NCBI RefSeq assembly: GCF_026113935.1 | Contig: NZ_JAPEUL010000011.1 | Location: 1 to 64,000 of the forward strand | Length of the DNA: 64,000 bases | Source: Marinomonas rhodophyticola | Lineage (GTDB): Bacteria > Pseudomonadota > Gammaproteobacteria > Pseudomonadales > Marinomonadaceae | Reading direction: 5' to 3' | Shown: positions 26,961-36,179 of the stretch, one piece after another | How positions within the stretch are numbered: the first letter of the stretch is position 1 | Layout: every line of letters begins with the position of its first letter | Notes under the pieces: model-generated | What the model was told of the DNA's origin: nothing | What the model saw: the letters and a program-made list of their open reading frames with translations, nothing else | Databases searched by the model: none | Made by a program: the position numbers and the translations under genes

Positions 26961-28358
26961 TTGAAAATTATTCCTGTTATCTTATCTGGTGGTGTCGGAA
27001 GCCGCTTGTGGCCACTTTCTCGTGAGCACTTTCCTAAGCAATGCCTTCCTTTAACCGACAAAGAATACAGTCTTTTACAGCAAACGATACTGAGAACACA
27101 GTCTCTTGAGGTGGGTGATCCTATTATCGTGTGCAATGAAGACCATCGCTTTTTGATCGCACAGCAGTTGCAGTCAATTGGTGTGAAAAACGCCCGTATC
27201 GTGCTGGTTCTCGAAGGCCGTAATACCGCACCTGCGATTGCTTTGGCGGCTTTTGAGGCGATGCTCGATCCTTCAGATGACGCTATTATGTTGGTGTTGC
27301 CTGCGGATCATGTGATTCGTGATATTGCGGCGTTTGAAGCCACGATTAAACAAGCGGTTGAACTGGCGAAAGACGATGCATTAGTGACCTTTGGTGTGCA
27401 GCCGACTCGCCCGGAAACCGGTTATGGTTATATTCGCTCTGGTGAGCACTTCGCGGTGGTGGAGTTTGTTGAAAAGCCCAACCTTGAAAAAGCGCAGGCG
27501 TATTTAGATTCGGGTGAGTACCTGTGGAACAGTGGGATGTTTTTGTTCCGCGCCAAAGCGTTTTTGGACGAATTGGCGGTTCATCGTGGGGATATTTACC
27601 AAGCGGTTAGTCATGCCTATCAGCAGCGTACGGAAGATTTGGATTTTGTGCGTATCGATGCCACCTTGTTCGCGCAATGTCCTGAAGAGTCGATTGATTT
27701 TGCGGTGATGGAGCCGACCAAAAAAGCAAAAGTCGTGCCTTATGCGGGGGATTGGAGCGATATTGGGGCTTGGGATGCCTTGTATGATTACGCGGATAAA
27801 GACGCAGACAATAACGTGCTGCTTGGCGATGTGATGGTTGAAGGGTCAACGAATTGTTTGATTCGTTCTGAATCGCGTTTGATTGCCGCTGTGGGGGTGC
27901 AAGATTTAGTCATTGTCGAGACGGCGGATGCGGTGTTGGTGATGGACAAAAACAATGCCCAAGATGTGAAGAAGGTTGTGAAACGTATTCAAGCAGAAGG
28001 CCGTGAAGAACATATGTTTCACACCACTGTTCATCGCCCTTGGGGAAGTTATCAAACTGTCGATCTTGGAAACCGCCATCAAGTGAAACGTATTATGGTG
28101 AAGCCTGGCGAGAAATTAAGCGTGCAAATGCATCATCATCGTGCCGAGCATTGGGTGGTGGTGTCTGGTACGGCGAAGGTTCAAAATGGTGATCGTGAAA
28201 TCCTGTTGACCGAAAACGAATCCACCTATATTCCGGTGGGTGTGGTTCATGCTTTGGAAAACCCTGGCAAGATTCCATTAGAGCTGGTGGAAGTGCAGTC
28301 GGGCAGTTATTTAGGCGAAGACGATATTGTACGTTTCAGTGATCGTTATGGTCGTTAA
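26961..28358 (+). CDS. manC: Mannose-1-phosphate guanylyltransferase / mannose-6-phosphate isomerase
   Basis: Bifunctional type II GDP-mannose pyrophosphorylase of 465 residues. The N-terminal transferase has GGVGSRLWPLSREHFPKQ and FVEKPN; the C-terminal cupin isomerase has PGEKLSVQMHHHRAEHWVVV. A TTG at 26961 with aagga upstream gives the expected start (MKIIPVILSGG). It is followed 15 bases later by manB, so the pair converts fructose-6-P to GDP-mannose. GDP-mannose is then available to Gmd/Rmd and the mannosyltransferase-like enzymes downstream. Confidence 0.95.
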   Translation: MKIIPVILSGGVGSRLWPLSREHFPKQCLPLTDKEYSLLQQTILRTQSLEVGDPIIVCNEDHRFLIAQQLQSIGVKNARIVLVLEGRNTAPAIALAAFEAMLDPSDDAIMLVLPADHVIRDIAAFEATIKQAVELAKDDALVTFGVQPTRPETGYGYIRSGEHFAVVEFVEKPNLEKAQAYLDSGEYLWNSGMFLFRAKAFLDELAVHRGDIYQAVSHAYQQRTEDLDFVRIDATLFAQCPEESIDFAVMEPTKKAKVVPYAGDWSDIGAWDALYDYADKDADNNVLLGDVMVEGSTNCLIRSESRLIAAVGVQDLVIVETADAVLVMDKNNAQDVKKVVKRIQAEGREEHMFHTTVHRPWGSYQTVDLGNRHQVKRIMVKPGEKLSVQMHHHRAEHWVVVSGTAKVQNGDREILLTENESTYIPVGVVHALENPGKIPLELVEVQSGSYLGEDDIVRFSDRYGR

Positions 28359-28373
28359 GCAAGGATTGATAAA

Positions 28374-29861
28374 ATGAGTTCTAATGCTGTGCAGGTCAAA
28401 CAACTTAGCAATGAATTGGGTGTGGCCTTTGGCACGAGTGGCGTGCGTGGTTTGGTAAAAGACTTAACTCCTGAGCTTTGCTTTGCGTTTGTGCGCTCTT
28501 TTCTGCAAGAGGTCTGCCCTTCTGCATCTCGTGTGGTAGTGGGTGTGGATTTACGCCCGAGCAGTCCTGATATCGCTAAAGCGGTGGTGCTGGCCGCAGA
28601 ATATTTTGGCGCTAACGTCGTATTTTGTGGGGCCTTACCCACGCCAGCTTTGGCGCTTTATGCTATGCAAAATGCCATGCCTGCAGTGATGATAACGGGC
28701 AGCCACATTCCGTTTGATCGTAATGGCATTAAGTTCTATCGCCCCGACGGGGAAATCAGTAAAGCCGACGAAGCCGCGATTATGGACGGTATCGTGGTGG
28801 TACCTGAAACGCTCTCTGAGCAAGTCGCTCAGTTGGCTTTGCCGAATGTTGATGACGTTGCAATAACACTTTTTAAACAGCGTTACACCTCGCTTTTTCC
28901 TTCGATTATGTTGCAAGGCAAACGTGTCGGTGTCTATGAACATTCGAGCGTCGCCCGTGACGTAATCAAAGAATTGTTACGTCATTTTGGTGCTGAGGTG
29001 GTGTCGTTAGAGCGGACCGAGACGTTTGTGCCGATCGATACGGAAGCCGTATCGCAAGAGGATGTTCAAAAAGGCTTGAACTGGTCTAAAGAATATCAGT
29101 TGGATGCCATTATCTCCACAGACGGTGATGGCGATCGTCCGCTGATTGCTAATGAAAGCGGTGAATGGTTACGCGGTGATATTCTTGGTGTTTTGTGTGC
29201 AGACTACCTGGCCGCAACGCATGTTGCCGCGCCAGTCAATGTGAATACAGTGCTTGAACTGAGAGGGGCGTTGCAAACCCCGATCAGGAAAACGCTACGC
29301 ACTCAAATTGGCTCCCCTTATGTGATTGCCGGTATGGATACATTATTACAGGCGTCACCTGATGCCAGAGTCGTTGGTTATGAAGCCAATGGCGGTTTTT
29401 TGGTGGGGGCGGATTTTGTGGTGAATGGGCAAACATTACATGCATTGCCAACGCGCGATTCCGTATTACCGGCTTTAATTGTATTAGCCATGTCGTTTGA
29501 ACAAGCGCGTCCTATTAGTCAATTGACGGCCGAGTTTCCCGCGCGCTTCACCGCGAGTGATCGTATTAAAGGTATTCCAACGGAAACCAGTCGACAGCTG
29601 ATTGCAGATATTAAGGCAAACCAGTCAAAGCGGAGCGAATTATTCTCCGCGCTAGCGCAAGATGGTGATGTACCTGATGTCGTTTCAATCGATGAAACGG
29701 ATGGACTACGCATGACGCTCAATAATGGCGACATTGTTCATTTAAGACCGTCTGGCAATGCACCAGAGTTAAGGTGTTATGTGGAGAGTGATCAAGGACA
29801 CAAGGCTGATATTATGGTTCAAATCGTGTTGCACTATATACAATCAGCCCTATCTGCTTAA
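28374..29861 (+). CDS. manB: Phosphomannomutase
   Basis: Alpha-D-phosphohexomutase converting mannose-6-P to mannose-1-P. It has 495 residues, slightly long for the family. Motifs: GTSGVRGLV near the start; the phosphoserine loop ITGSHIPFDRNGIKFY, with SHIP where many relatives have SHNP; metal loop TDGDGDRP; sugar loop YEANGGF; phosphate loop RPSGNAPELRCYVE. It belongs with manC. It ends 29 bases before the ABC exporter gene, probably within one operon. Confidence 0.92.
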   Translation: MSSNAVQVKQLSNELGVAFGTSGVRGLVKDLTPELCFAFVRSFLQEVCPSASRVVVGVDLRPSSPDIAKAVVLAAEYFGANVVFCGALPTPALALYAMQNAMPAVMITGSHIPFDRNGIKFYRPDGEISKADEAAIMDGIVVVPETLSEQVAQLALPNVDDVAITLFKQRYTSLFPSIMLQGKRVGVYEHSSVARDVIKELLRHFGAEVVSLERTETFVPIDTEAVSQEDVQKGLNWSKEYQLDAIISTDGDGDRPLIANESGEWLRGDILGVLCADYLAATHVAAPVNVNTVLELRGALQTPIRKTLRTQIGSPYVIAGMDTLLQASPDARVVGYEANGGFLVGADFVVNGQTLHALPTRDSVLPALIVLAMSFEQARPISQLTAEFPARFTASDRIKGIPTETSRQLIADIKANQSKRSELFSALAQDGDVPDVVSIDETDGLRMTLNNGDIVHLRPSGNAPELRCYVESDQGHKADIMVQIVLHYIQSALSA

Positions 29862-29890
29862 TGCATTGACTTTAATAAATTGAGAAATAA

Positions 29891-30685
29891 ATGAAAGAAA
29901 GTATAAACACCATATTTCAATACCGAGGATTTATTTGGGCGAGTGTTCGGCGAGACTTTCAAACGCGTTATCAATCAAGCCTGTTAGGCATTGCTTGGTT
30001 AGTTATCCAGCCTTTAGCTATGATACTGGTTTACACGCTTATTTTTTCAAAGGTAATGCAAGCTAAGATACCAGGGAATGACAGCGGTTTCGCATACAGT
30101 ATTTATTTATGTTCAGGGCTTCTTGCTTGGGGGCTGTTTGCTGAGCAACTTAATAGGACGAAAAATACCTTTATTGAAAACGCAAATTTAATGAAAAAGG
30201 TGACTTTTCCAAAATTTTGCCTTCCTCTCATCGTTGCCATATCTGCAGTGATGAACTTTTTTATTATTTACAGCCTCTTTGTTGTTTTTTTAATCTTAAG
30301 CGGTCACTTTCCAGGTATCAATTTCTTGGCTGTATTTCCGGTTCTATTAATTCAGTTATTGTTTACTTTAGGATTGGGCGTTGCTCTTGGTGTGTTAAAC
30401 GTTTTCTTTAGAGATGTGGGGCAACTCGTTGATGTGGCTTTGCAATTTCTTTTTTGGGGGACGCCAATAGTATACACCCTTGCAATCATACCTGAATGGG
30501 CACATTTCTATATTTATCTTAATCCCATGGTCCACTTTATCGAAGTGTATCAAAATATCATGTTGACCCAGACTCTACCTACTCTGAAAGACATTGTTCA
30601 GTTATGTGCATTGGCTTCTGCGTCACTTCTAATTGGTCTGTATTTGTTTAAAAAGCATTCAGGCGATATGGTGGATGAACTCTAA
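29891..30685 (+). CDS. wzm: ABC-2 polysaccharide exporter permease
   Basis: A 264-residue inner-membrane permease with six hydrophobic helices. It has the family openings FIWASVRRDFQTRYQSSLLG and MKKVTFPKFCLPL, and a GLGVALGVLNVFFRDVGQ stretch characteristic of Wzm/KpsM-type proteins. It pairs with Wzt (overlap TAATG at 30684-30688) and would export lipid-linked finished chains. It marks an ABC-dependent pathway distinct from the Wzx/Wzy pair at 11-13.5 kb. Confidence 0.95.
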   Translation: MKESINTIFQYRGFIWASVRRDFQTRYQSSLLGIAWLVIQPLAMILVYTLIFSKVMQAKIPGNDSGFAYSIYLCSGLLAWGLFAEQLNRTKNTFIENANLMKKVTFPKFCLPLIVAISAVMNFFIIYSLFVVFLILSGHFPGINFLAVFPVLLIQLLFTLGLGVALGVLNVFFRDVGQLVDVALQFLFWGTPIVYTLAIIPEWAHFYIYLNPMVHFIEVYQNIMLTQTLPTLKDIVQLCALASASLLIGLYLFKKHSGDMVDEL

Positions 30686-31908
30686 TGGGTAGAATCATTG
30701 TTAAAAATGTGGGTAAAGCTTACAAGCAATATCCAAGAAAGTTGTCTAAAGTGGTTGAGTGGATCTTCCCATTTTTAGGAAAAAGACACACGTTGAAATG
30801 GGTGTTAAAAGACATTAATTTCGATATAAAACCTGGCGAAGCCGTCGGTATCGTAGGCGTCAATGGTGCCGGTAAAAGCACTCTACTTAAGATGATTACA
30901 GGTACTACTCAACCTACGACTGGCTCAATTGAAATGCAAGGTCGAGTCGCTGCATTATTAGAGTTAGGGATGGGGTTTCATCCTGAATTTACGGGTCGTG
31001 AAAACGCTTATATGTCCGGTCAACTAATGGGCATTAGTAAGCAAGAAATGGATAAGCTGTTTCCCAGCATTGAAGAGTTCGCTGAAATAGGTGACTACAT
31101 AGACATGCCAGTACGTGTGTACTCGAGTGGTATGCAAGTGAGACTGGCGTTTTCAGTTGCGACGGCAATACGCCCAGATATTCTTATTGTTGATGAGGCT
31201 TTATCTGTAGGTGATGTGTATTTTCAACATAAAAGCTTAGAAAGAATAAAGCAATACTGTAAAGAAGGCACAACGTTATTATTTGTGTCTCATGATACCG
31301 GTGCAGTGAGATCTATATGTGGTACGGCAATTTTATTAGAGCTTGGTACTATTGCTAAAGTTGGTTTATCAGAAGCTGTTATGGATCTATATAACGCTAA
31401 GCTTTCGAGTAGTGGTAGTTCAAATGTTAAACAGAATCTTTTAAGTAACGGTAAGACTAAAACAATATCCGGCACAGATGAGGCTAGCGTATTTAATATT
31501 GATCTTATTGATAATAACGGAAGCTCCAGAAATAATTTTAATGTTGGCGAGCTGATAAAAATTAAAATAAGTGTTGCTGTTAAAAAAGAAATTGAAAAAT
31601 TAGTTTTAGGGTTCTCTTTCAAAGATAGGCTAGGCCAAACCGTTTATGGTACAAACACCTATTTATTAAATCAAATCCTATATTGTGTAAAGCCTGGATC
31701 GACATATGATTTTGAGTTTTCTATTAAACTTGATATTGGTGTCGGTGAGTATTCACTACAAACCTCTCTTGGAGGGGGTGAAAATCATTTAAGTGAAAAT
31801 TATGAATGGGTAGATGTAGCTCATACTTTTCAAATTATTCCAGAAAAAAATAAATCATTCGTTGGATTTAGTAAATTATATCCAGAGCTTAAAGTTATAA
31901 ATAAATGA
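30685..31908 (+). CDS. wzt: ABC exporter ATPase with C-terminal carbohydrate-binding domain
   Basis: A 407-residue ATPase. Walker A is GVNGAGKST, the signature YSSGMQVRLAFSVA and Walker B ILIVDEALSVGD. After about residue 245 a beta-rich Wzt_C-type domain follows (FNIDLIDNNGSS through QIIPEKNKS). In ABC O-antigen exporters this domain recognises the chain's terminal cap, which implies a capped (methylated, phosphorylated or special-sugar) end, though no capping methyltransferase is seen close by. It is translationally coupled to wzm and to the small gene after it. Confidence 0.95.
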   Translation: MGRIIVKNVGKAYKQYPRKLSKVVEWIFPFLGKRHTLKWVLKDINFDIKPGEAVGIVGVNGAGKSTLLKMITGTTQPTTGSIEMQGRVAALLELGMGFHPEFTGRENAYMSGQLMGISKQEMDKLFPSIEEFAEIGDYIDMPVRVYSSGMQVRLAFSVATAIRPDILIVDEALSVGDVYFQHKSLERIKQYCKEGTTLLFVSHDTGAVRSICGTAILLELGTIAKVGLSEAVMDLYNAKLSSSGSSNVKQNLLSNGKTKTISGTDEASVFNIDLIDNNGSSRNNFNVGELIKIKISVAVKKEIEKLVLGFSFKDRLGQTVYGTNTYLLNQILYCVKPGSTYDFEFSIKLDIGVGEYSLQTSLGGGENHLSENYEWVDVAHTFQIIPEKNKSFVGFSKLYPELKVINK

Positions 31909-32162
31909 ATTTGGGGTTTATTTTGAAAAGAAAAGCTAAATATTTTATGGTCTTAGTTGACTATTTTTTAAGAAATCCAATGATAAGAAAAAATGCAATA
32001 AAGTTTTTAGGTAAGGATAGTGGATCTAAAGTCTACATATGGTATAAAAAATTAAATAACCAAAGTGAAGTAAGCGAGGAGATAACTTACTTATCTCCTA
32101 GTAGTTATAATGTGTACAAAAAGATAATAGAAATTATAGATCAAGGCCAGCTAAAAAAATGA
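31905..32162 (+). CDS. Small basic protein resembling a glycosyltransferase linker
   Basis: An 85-residue protein, coupled by ATGA overlaps to wzt before it and to a GT4 gene after it. The N-half is basic with hydrophobic stretches (KRKAKYFMVLVDYFLRNPMI); the end, YLSPSSYNVYKKIIEIIDQG, resembles the 'LSPxAxxIYxxLKxAI' bridge found between domains of multi-domain O-antigen glycosyltransferases. A second such protein lies at 33551. I do not know its function. A membrane-associated adaptor for the following transferase is an inference. Confidence 0.6.
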   Translation: MNLGFILKRKAKYFMVLVDYFLRNPMIRKNAIKFLGKDSGSKVYIWYKKLNNQSEVSEEITYLSPSSYNVYKKIIEIIDQGQLKK

Positions 32163-33508
32163 AGATACTTATAGATATTCAAAGTATGCAAACTTCTAGT
32201 CGTACTAGAGGGATTGGCCACTATACCTTATCACTCATAAAAGAAATGATTTTAAGGGATGATATCGAAGTTGTATTTTTATTAAATGATTACTGTAAAG
32301 AATCGGCTGAAGTGGTCTTTAAAGAATTAGATGGCTACTATGCAATTGATAAAATTAAAATTTTCAAAGCACCGCATAATGTTTCTTGTTTACTTGGTGT
32401 TGATAGATTAAGAAAGGCTGCTTCAATCCTTCGTGACTATTATATAAATGCACTAAATCCTGATTTTGTTTTGATCACCTCATTATTTGAAGGTGCAACG
32501 GAGGATTTTGTCTGTGATATAAAGGATAATCGAAATTATAAAGTTGGCGTTATCGGTTATGATCTAATACCTCTCTATAATCCTGATCTACACCTACCAA
32601 CAGAAAACATGAAGGAATGGTATTACGAAAAGTTAGCAGAGGCTAAAAAAGCTGATGTTATATTCTCAATATCTGAAAGCTCTAAAAATGAGTTTCTTGA
32701 ACTAGGTGGTATATCGGAAAAAAATATTGTTAATATATCTTCTGCTGGCGATTCTGGTTATAAAGCACTAGAGGTTCATGAAAGAATTGATTTGAGCAGT
32801 CGTTTTTTAATACATAACGAATTCATATTATATTCTGGTGCTTGTGATGAAAGGAAAAACTTAAAAGGTTTGTTATCTGCATATTCTAATCTGGATCAAG
32901 ACATAAAAAATAGGCTTGATGTTGTGTTAGTAGGGAAATATTCTGAAAATGATATTAAAAATTTAAGGAAATTTGTTGCAAGTAAAGGAATCAAACCAGA
33001 AAAAATTATATTTACAGGTTTTATTTCTAATAAAGAATTACAAAATTTGTACACACAATGCTTTGTTTTTATTTTTCCTTCCTTTCATGAAGGGTTTGGT
33101 CTGCCTGTACTTGAAGCAATGATGTGTGATGCCGTTACCATATGTTCAAATGTGTCAAGCCTACCAGAAGTTATTGGACTTGAAGAAGCTACATTTTCAC
33201 CTGATAACATTAGTAGTATCACTGAGAAATTAAAAGAAGCAATAGTAGACGAAAGCTTTAGAAATCGATTAAAGGATAATGCAAGAAAAAGAGCAAAGAT
33301 TTTTTCTTGGGTTAAGACAACAGATTTATTATTAAATAAAGCAAAAGATCTTTGCGAAAAAAATATAAAAGCCAAAGGAAGTAATGTATATAGTCAAGAT
33401 GAATTAATCCGATCTATTTTTGTTGAATCTGGATATGAGTATTTAGATAAAGAAATAAGAATAATTGCAAATTGCATCGCTGATAATGAAATTTCACTGG
33501 CACTTTGA
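32159..33508 (+). CDS. GT4-family glycosyltransferase (mannosyltransferase-like)
   Basis: A 449-residue GT-B protein starting MKILIDIQSMQTSSRTRGIG. It has RGIGHYTLSL at the acceptor side, YSGACDERKNLKGLL, IIFTGFISNKELQNLY and the donor motif SFHEGFGLPVLEAM. Opening and motifs match the WbdA/WbdB-like GT4 group of ABC-dependent O-antigens, which use GDP-mannose or GDP-rhamnose. Those donors are made by manC, manB, gmd and rmd in this window. It lies directly after the exporter genes and a coupled small protein. Confidence 0.85.
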   Translation: MKILIDIQSMQTSSRTRGIGHYTLSLIKEMILRDDIEVVFLLNDYCKESAEVVFKELDGYYAIDKIKIFKAPHNVSCLLGVDRLRKAASILRDYYINALNPDFVLITSLFEGATEDFVCDIKDNRNYKVGVIGYDLIPLYNPDLHLPTENMKEWYYEKLAEAKKADVIFSISESSKNEFLELGGISEKNIVNISSAGDSGYKALEVHERIDLSSRFLIHNEFILYSGACDERKNLKGLLSAYSNLDQDIKNRLDVVLVGKYSENDIKNLRKFVASKGIKPEKIIFTGFISNKELQNLYTQCFVFIFPSFHEGFGLPVLEAMMCDAVTICSNVSSLPEVIGLEEATFSPDNISSITEKLKEAIVDESFRNRLKDNARKRAKIFSWVKTTDLLLNKAKDLCEKNIKAKGSNVYSQDELIRSIFVESGYEYLDKEIRIIANCIADNEISLAL

Positions 33509-33550
33509 AATATATATCCTAATAGACTATAAAATTTTAGAGAATATTTT

Positions 33551-33754
33551 ATGATAAAGAAATTATTAAAATTTATATATGTTGAATTTTTTGTTTGCCT
33601 CAAGGTTGATTTTTTGGCGAAAGCATTTTTTTTAAGGTTTCCTTTGTTGAAAGAGCGGATTAGAAGATTTATTTATAAAACAGAGGTTAGAGAGCCTGAA
33701 AAAATACCTCTGAGTCAAGTTGCTGAAAAAATATTTTTAGAGATATATAAGTAA
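33551..33754 (+). CDS. Second small basic linker-like protein
   Basis: 67 residues (MIKKLLKFIYVEFFVCLKVD ... IPLSQVAEKIFLEIYK), with a hydrophobic basic N-half and an amphipathic end, the same plan as the 31905 protein. Its stop overlaps the start of the large glycosyltransferase (TAATG). Twice in a row, a small protein of this kind is coupled directly to a GT4 gene, which suggests a domain split off from the transferase. Function unknown. Confidence 0.55.
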   Translation: MIKKLLKFIYVEFFVCLKVDFLAKAFFLRFPLLKERIRRFIYKTEVREPEKIPLSQVAEKIFLEIYK

Positions 33755-36150
33755 TGTTTAAGGTTCTGTTCGATCTACAGGCACTGCAAGATAAATTATT
33801 TCCTAAAGAATATTACATATCACATATATTATTTCTCCAGATGCTTCATCATGCAGATAATAAGAGTGTTGATGTGCATGTTTTAATAAATGAACAAATG
33901 TTATCTGATTCACTGGAGTTGAGGGCATATTTAGAAACATTTCTACCTTTAGATAACATACATTGTTGTTACTCAAATATTCATTTGCCAATAGAAAATG
34001 GTGTGGGATATCTTGATAATGCATCTGAGTTAGTGAGAGATGAATTTGTTAGAAAGACTTCTCCAGATGTGTTTATAATTTTTGGTTATTTTGATCATCT
34101 TAATGGTCACTGTTTAACTACAGTGCCTGAAATAGAAGGTTTAGTTGGAGTTATCTATAACAGTTCCCTCTCACAATTTAATAATGGGGCTAACTTATAT
34201 CATAATTATTGGTATAAGAAAAAGAACAAACGACTATCGAAAGCCGACTTTTTTCTTGCTGACTATAATGTAAAGGAGGTATCTAGAAAAGGTAATTCCT
34301 CTGAGCAGAACTGTGAGAGTTTTAATATACCAAAGTTTAAAACTCTATGTGATAAGAGAAGAAAAGAAATTTTTTTCTAAATGTATATATAGAGTTTTCT
34401 AATAAAGAAGAACTAAAAAATTTCTTTTATGCTTTTGAGAAAGTGCAGTGTGCTAACAAATTTAAAATTAAATTGTTTGCAATAATCGATCTGCCTGATG
34501 ACGAAATGAATTCACATGATGGTAATTTTTTCTGTGAATTATTAATAGTAAATTCGAGGGATTTCAAGAAAGAAAATACCAAAGAATTTCCTTATTTATC
34601 TATATGCCCAGCAAAATTAAAGGAATGTTCCGAAAATAAGGTGGGGATTAAACCGGAAAAAACGAAACTCTTTAACGAATTGAAAGAGTTTACTGTTGAA
34701 TTTAATGTAAATAACGATGCCGGCGATAGATATAATACAGTTATTGATTTAGATTGTTGGATGTCCTTAAACCTTAGTCTTTACAATATATTCGAAAGAG
34801 TTGATTTTTATCTAGGTAATAGTTTGTCTAGCAATGGATTAGATATTGAATATAATTTAGATAAATCTGTAAAGGTTTTTAATAGAGCTATCAAAGACCT
34901 TAAATTTAATAAAAAAACAAGTGGTGGTCGTAAGATATACGACCAGAAAATATTTTTATCTGAATTTAAAAAGACTACATCGGCCTTTACTGATAATGAT
35001 CTCATCAGGTCTGCGCAGAGTATTGAACAACTTTTTTTTACTAGAAATAGTTATATTTATATAGATGTTACTGAAATATCAACTGCTGATGCAAAAACAG
35101 GTATACAACGAGTTGTTAAATCGATTATTGAAAATATTCCTTCGGAGTTTTCAGAGCGAATATATTTGGTTAAGTACAATTCTGGTGGTTGGTATGACTA
35201 TGCCCATGATTTTCATCAAGAAAAACTTGGTAAAAGTGCTAGAGAAGGTATTGCTGTGCCTTCTCATGGCGATCATTTTTTAGCTCTTGATTTGTTCTTA
35301 GGTCATCTTGATCAGCGGCAGAAATTATATGAGGTTTGGCGAGTCCGCGGGGTTACGCTTTCATTTGTTGTATATGATATATTGCCAGTGCAATGTCCGC
35401 ATTTTTTAATGAAAATTTGAGTATTGCATTTGCTGAGTGGTTGGAAGTAGTTGCCTATTCGGCTGATAAAATTATTTGTATATCGGAAGCTGTCAAGCAT
35501 GAAGTTCAATCATATCTTAATTGTGCAAATATAAAGAAACCTCGTTATTTTACGCAAAAGATAGATTTTTTCATCTTGGAGCAGATTTTATGAATATCTG
35601 TGACTCTGTTAGTAGTAACTACGAAAATACTTTTTTGATGGTTGGTACTATTGAACCAAGGAAAGGGCATGATCAGATATTAAGAGCTTTTGAATATTTT
35701 CTAAAAGAGTACCCTCAATATAAATTATTAATAGTAGGAAAAGCTGGATGGGGTAATGATAATTTAATTGAAAAGTTAAATTATTTAAATGTTAACTCTT
35801 TAAATATTCAATGGAAGGAAAATGTTGATGATAGAGAATTAGATTTGTTATATAACTCTTGCTCAGCATTGATAGCGGCTTCTTTTGGCGAAGGTTTTGG
35901 TCTTCCACTAATTGAGGCTGCACAGTACTCTCTGCCTATAATTGCAAGAGATATTCCAGTTTTCAGAGAAGTTGCTGGAGATAGTGCTTATTACTTCAGT
36001 GGAGATTCTGACATTAATATCGCTGAAACACTATCTGATTGGGTAGAGCTAAATAAACAAAAGTTACATCCTAATTCTTCAACGATGCATTGGCTCAGCT
36101 GGAAACAAAGTTCAACTGTTTTTTTTAATAAGGCAATAGGAGTAAACTAA
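33754..36150 (+). CDS. Large two-domain glycosyltransferase (three frameshifts)
   Basis: Three consecutive frames form one protein of about 799 residues if one T is added in poly-T runs near 34372, 35404 and 35568. The joins read EIFFLNVYIEFSNKEELKNF, CPHFFNENLSIAFAEW and KIDFFHLGADF. The N-terminal ~400 residues look like a degenerate GT domain (MFKVLFDLQALQDKL). From YIDVTEISTADAKTGIQRVV a GT4 domain begins, with the accessory GIQRVV motif, GTIEPRKGHDQIL and SFGEGFGLPLIEAA. It resembles the bifunctional transferases of D-rhamnan/mannan O-antigens. All three breaks need the same correction, so read error is likely. Confidence 0.75.
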
Positions 36151-36179
36151 ATGAATGGATTAGTCTTCAGGAGAACACT

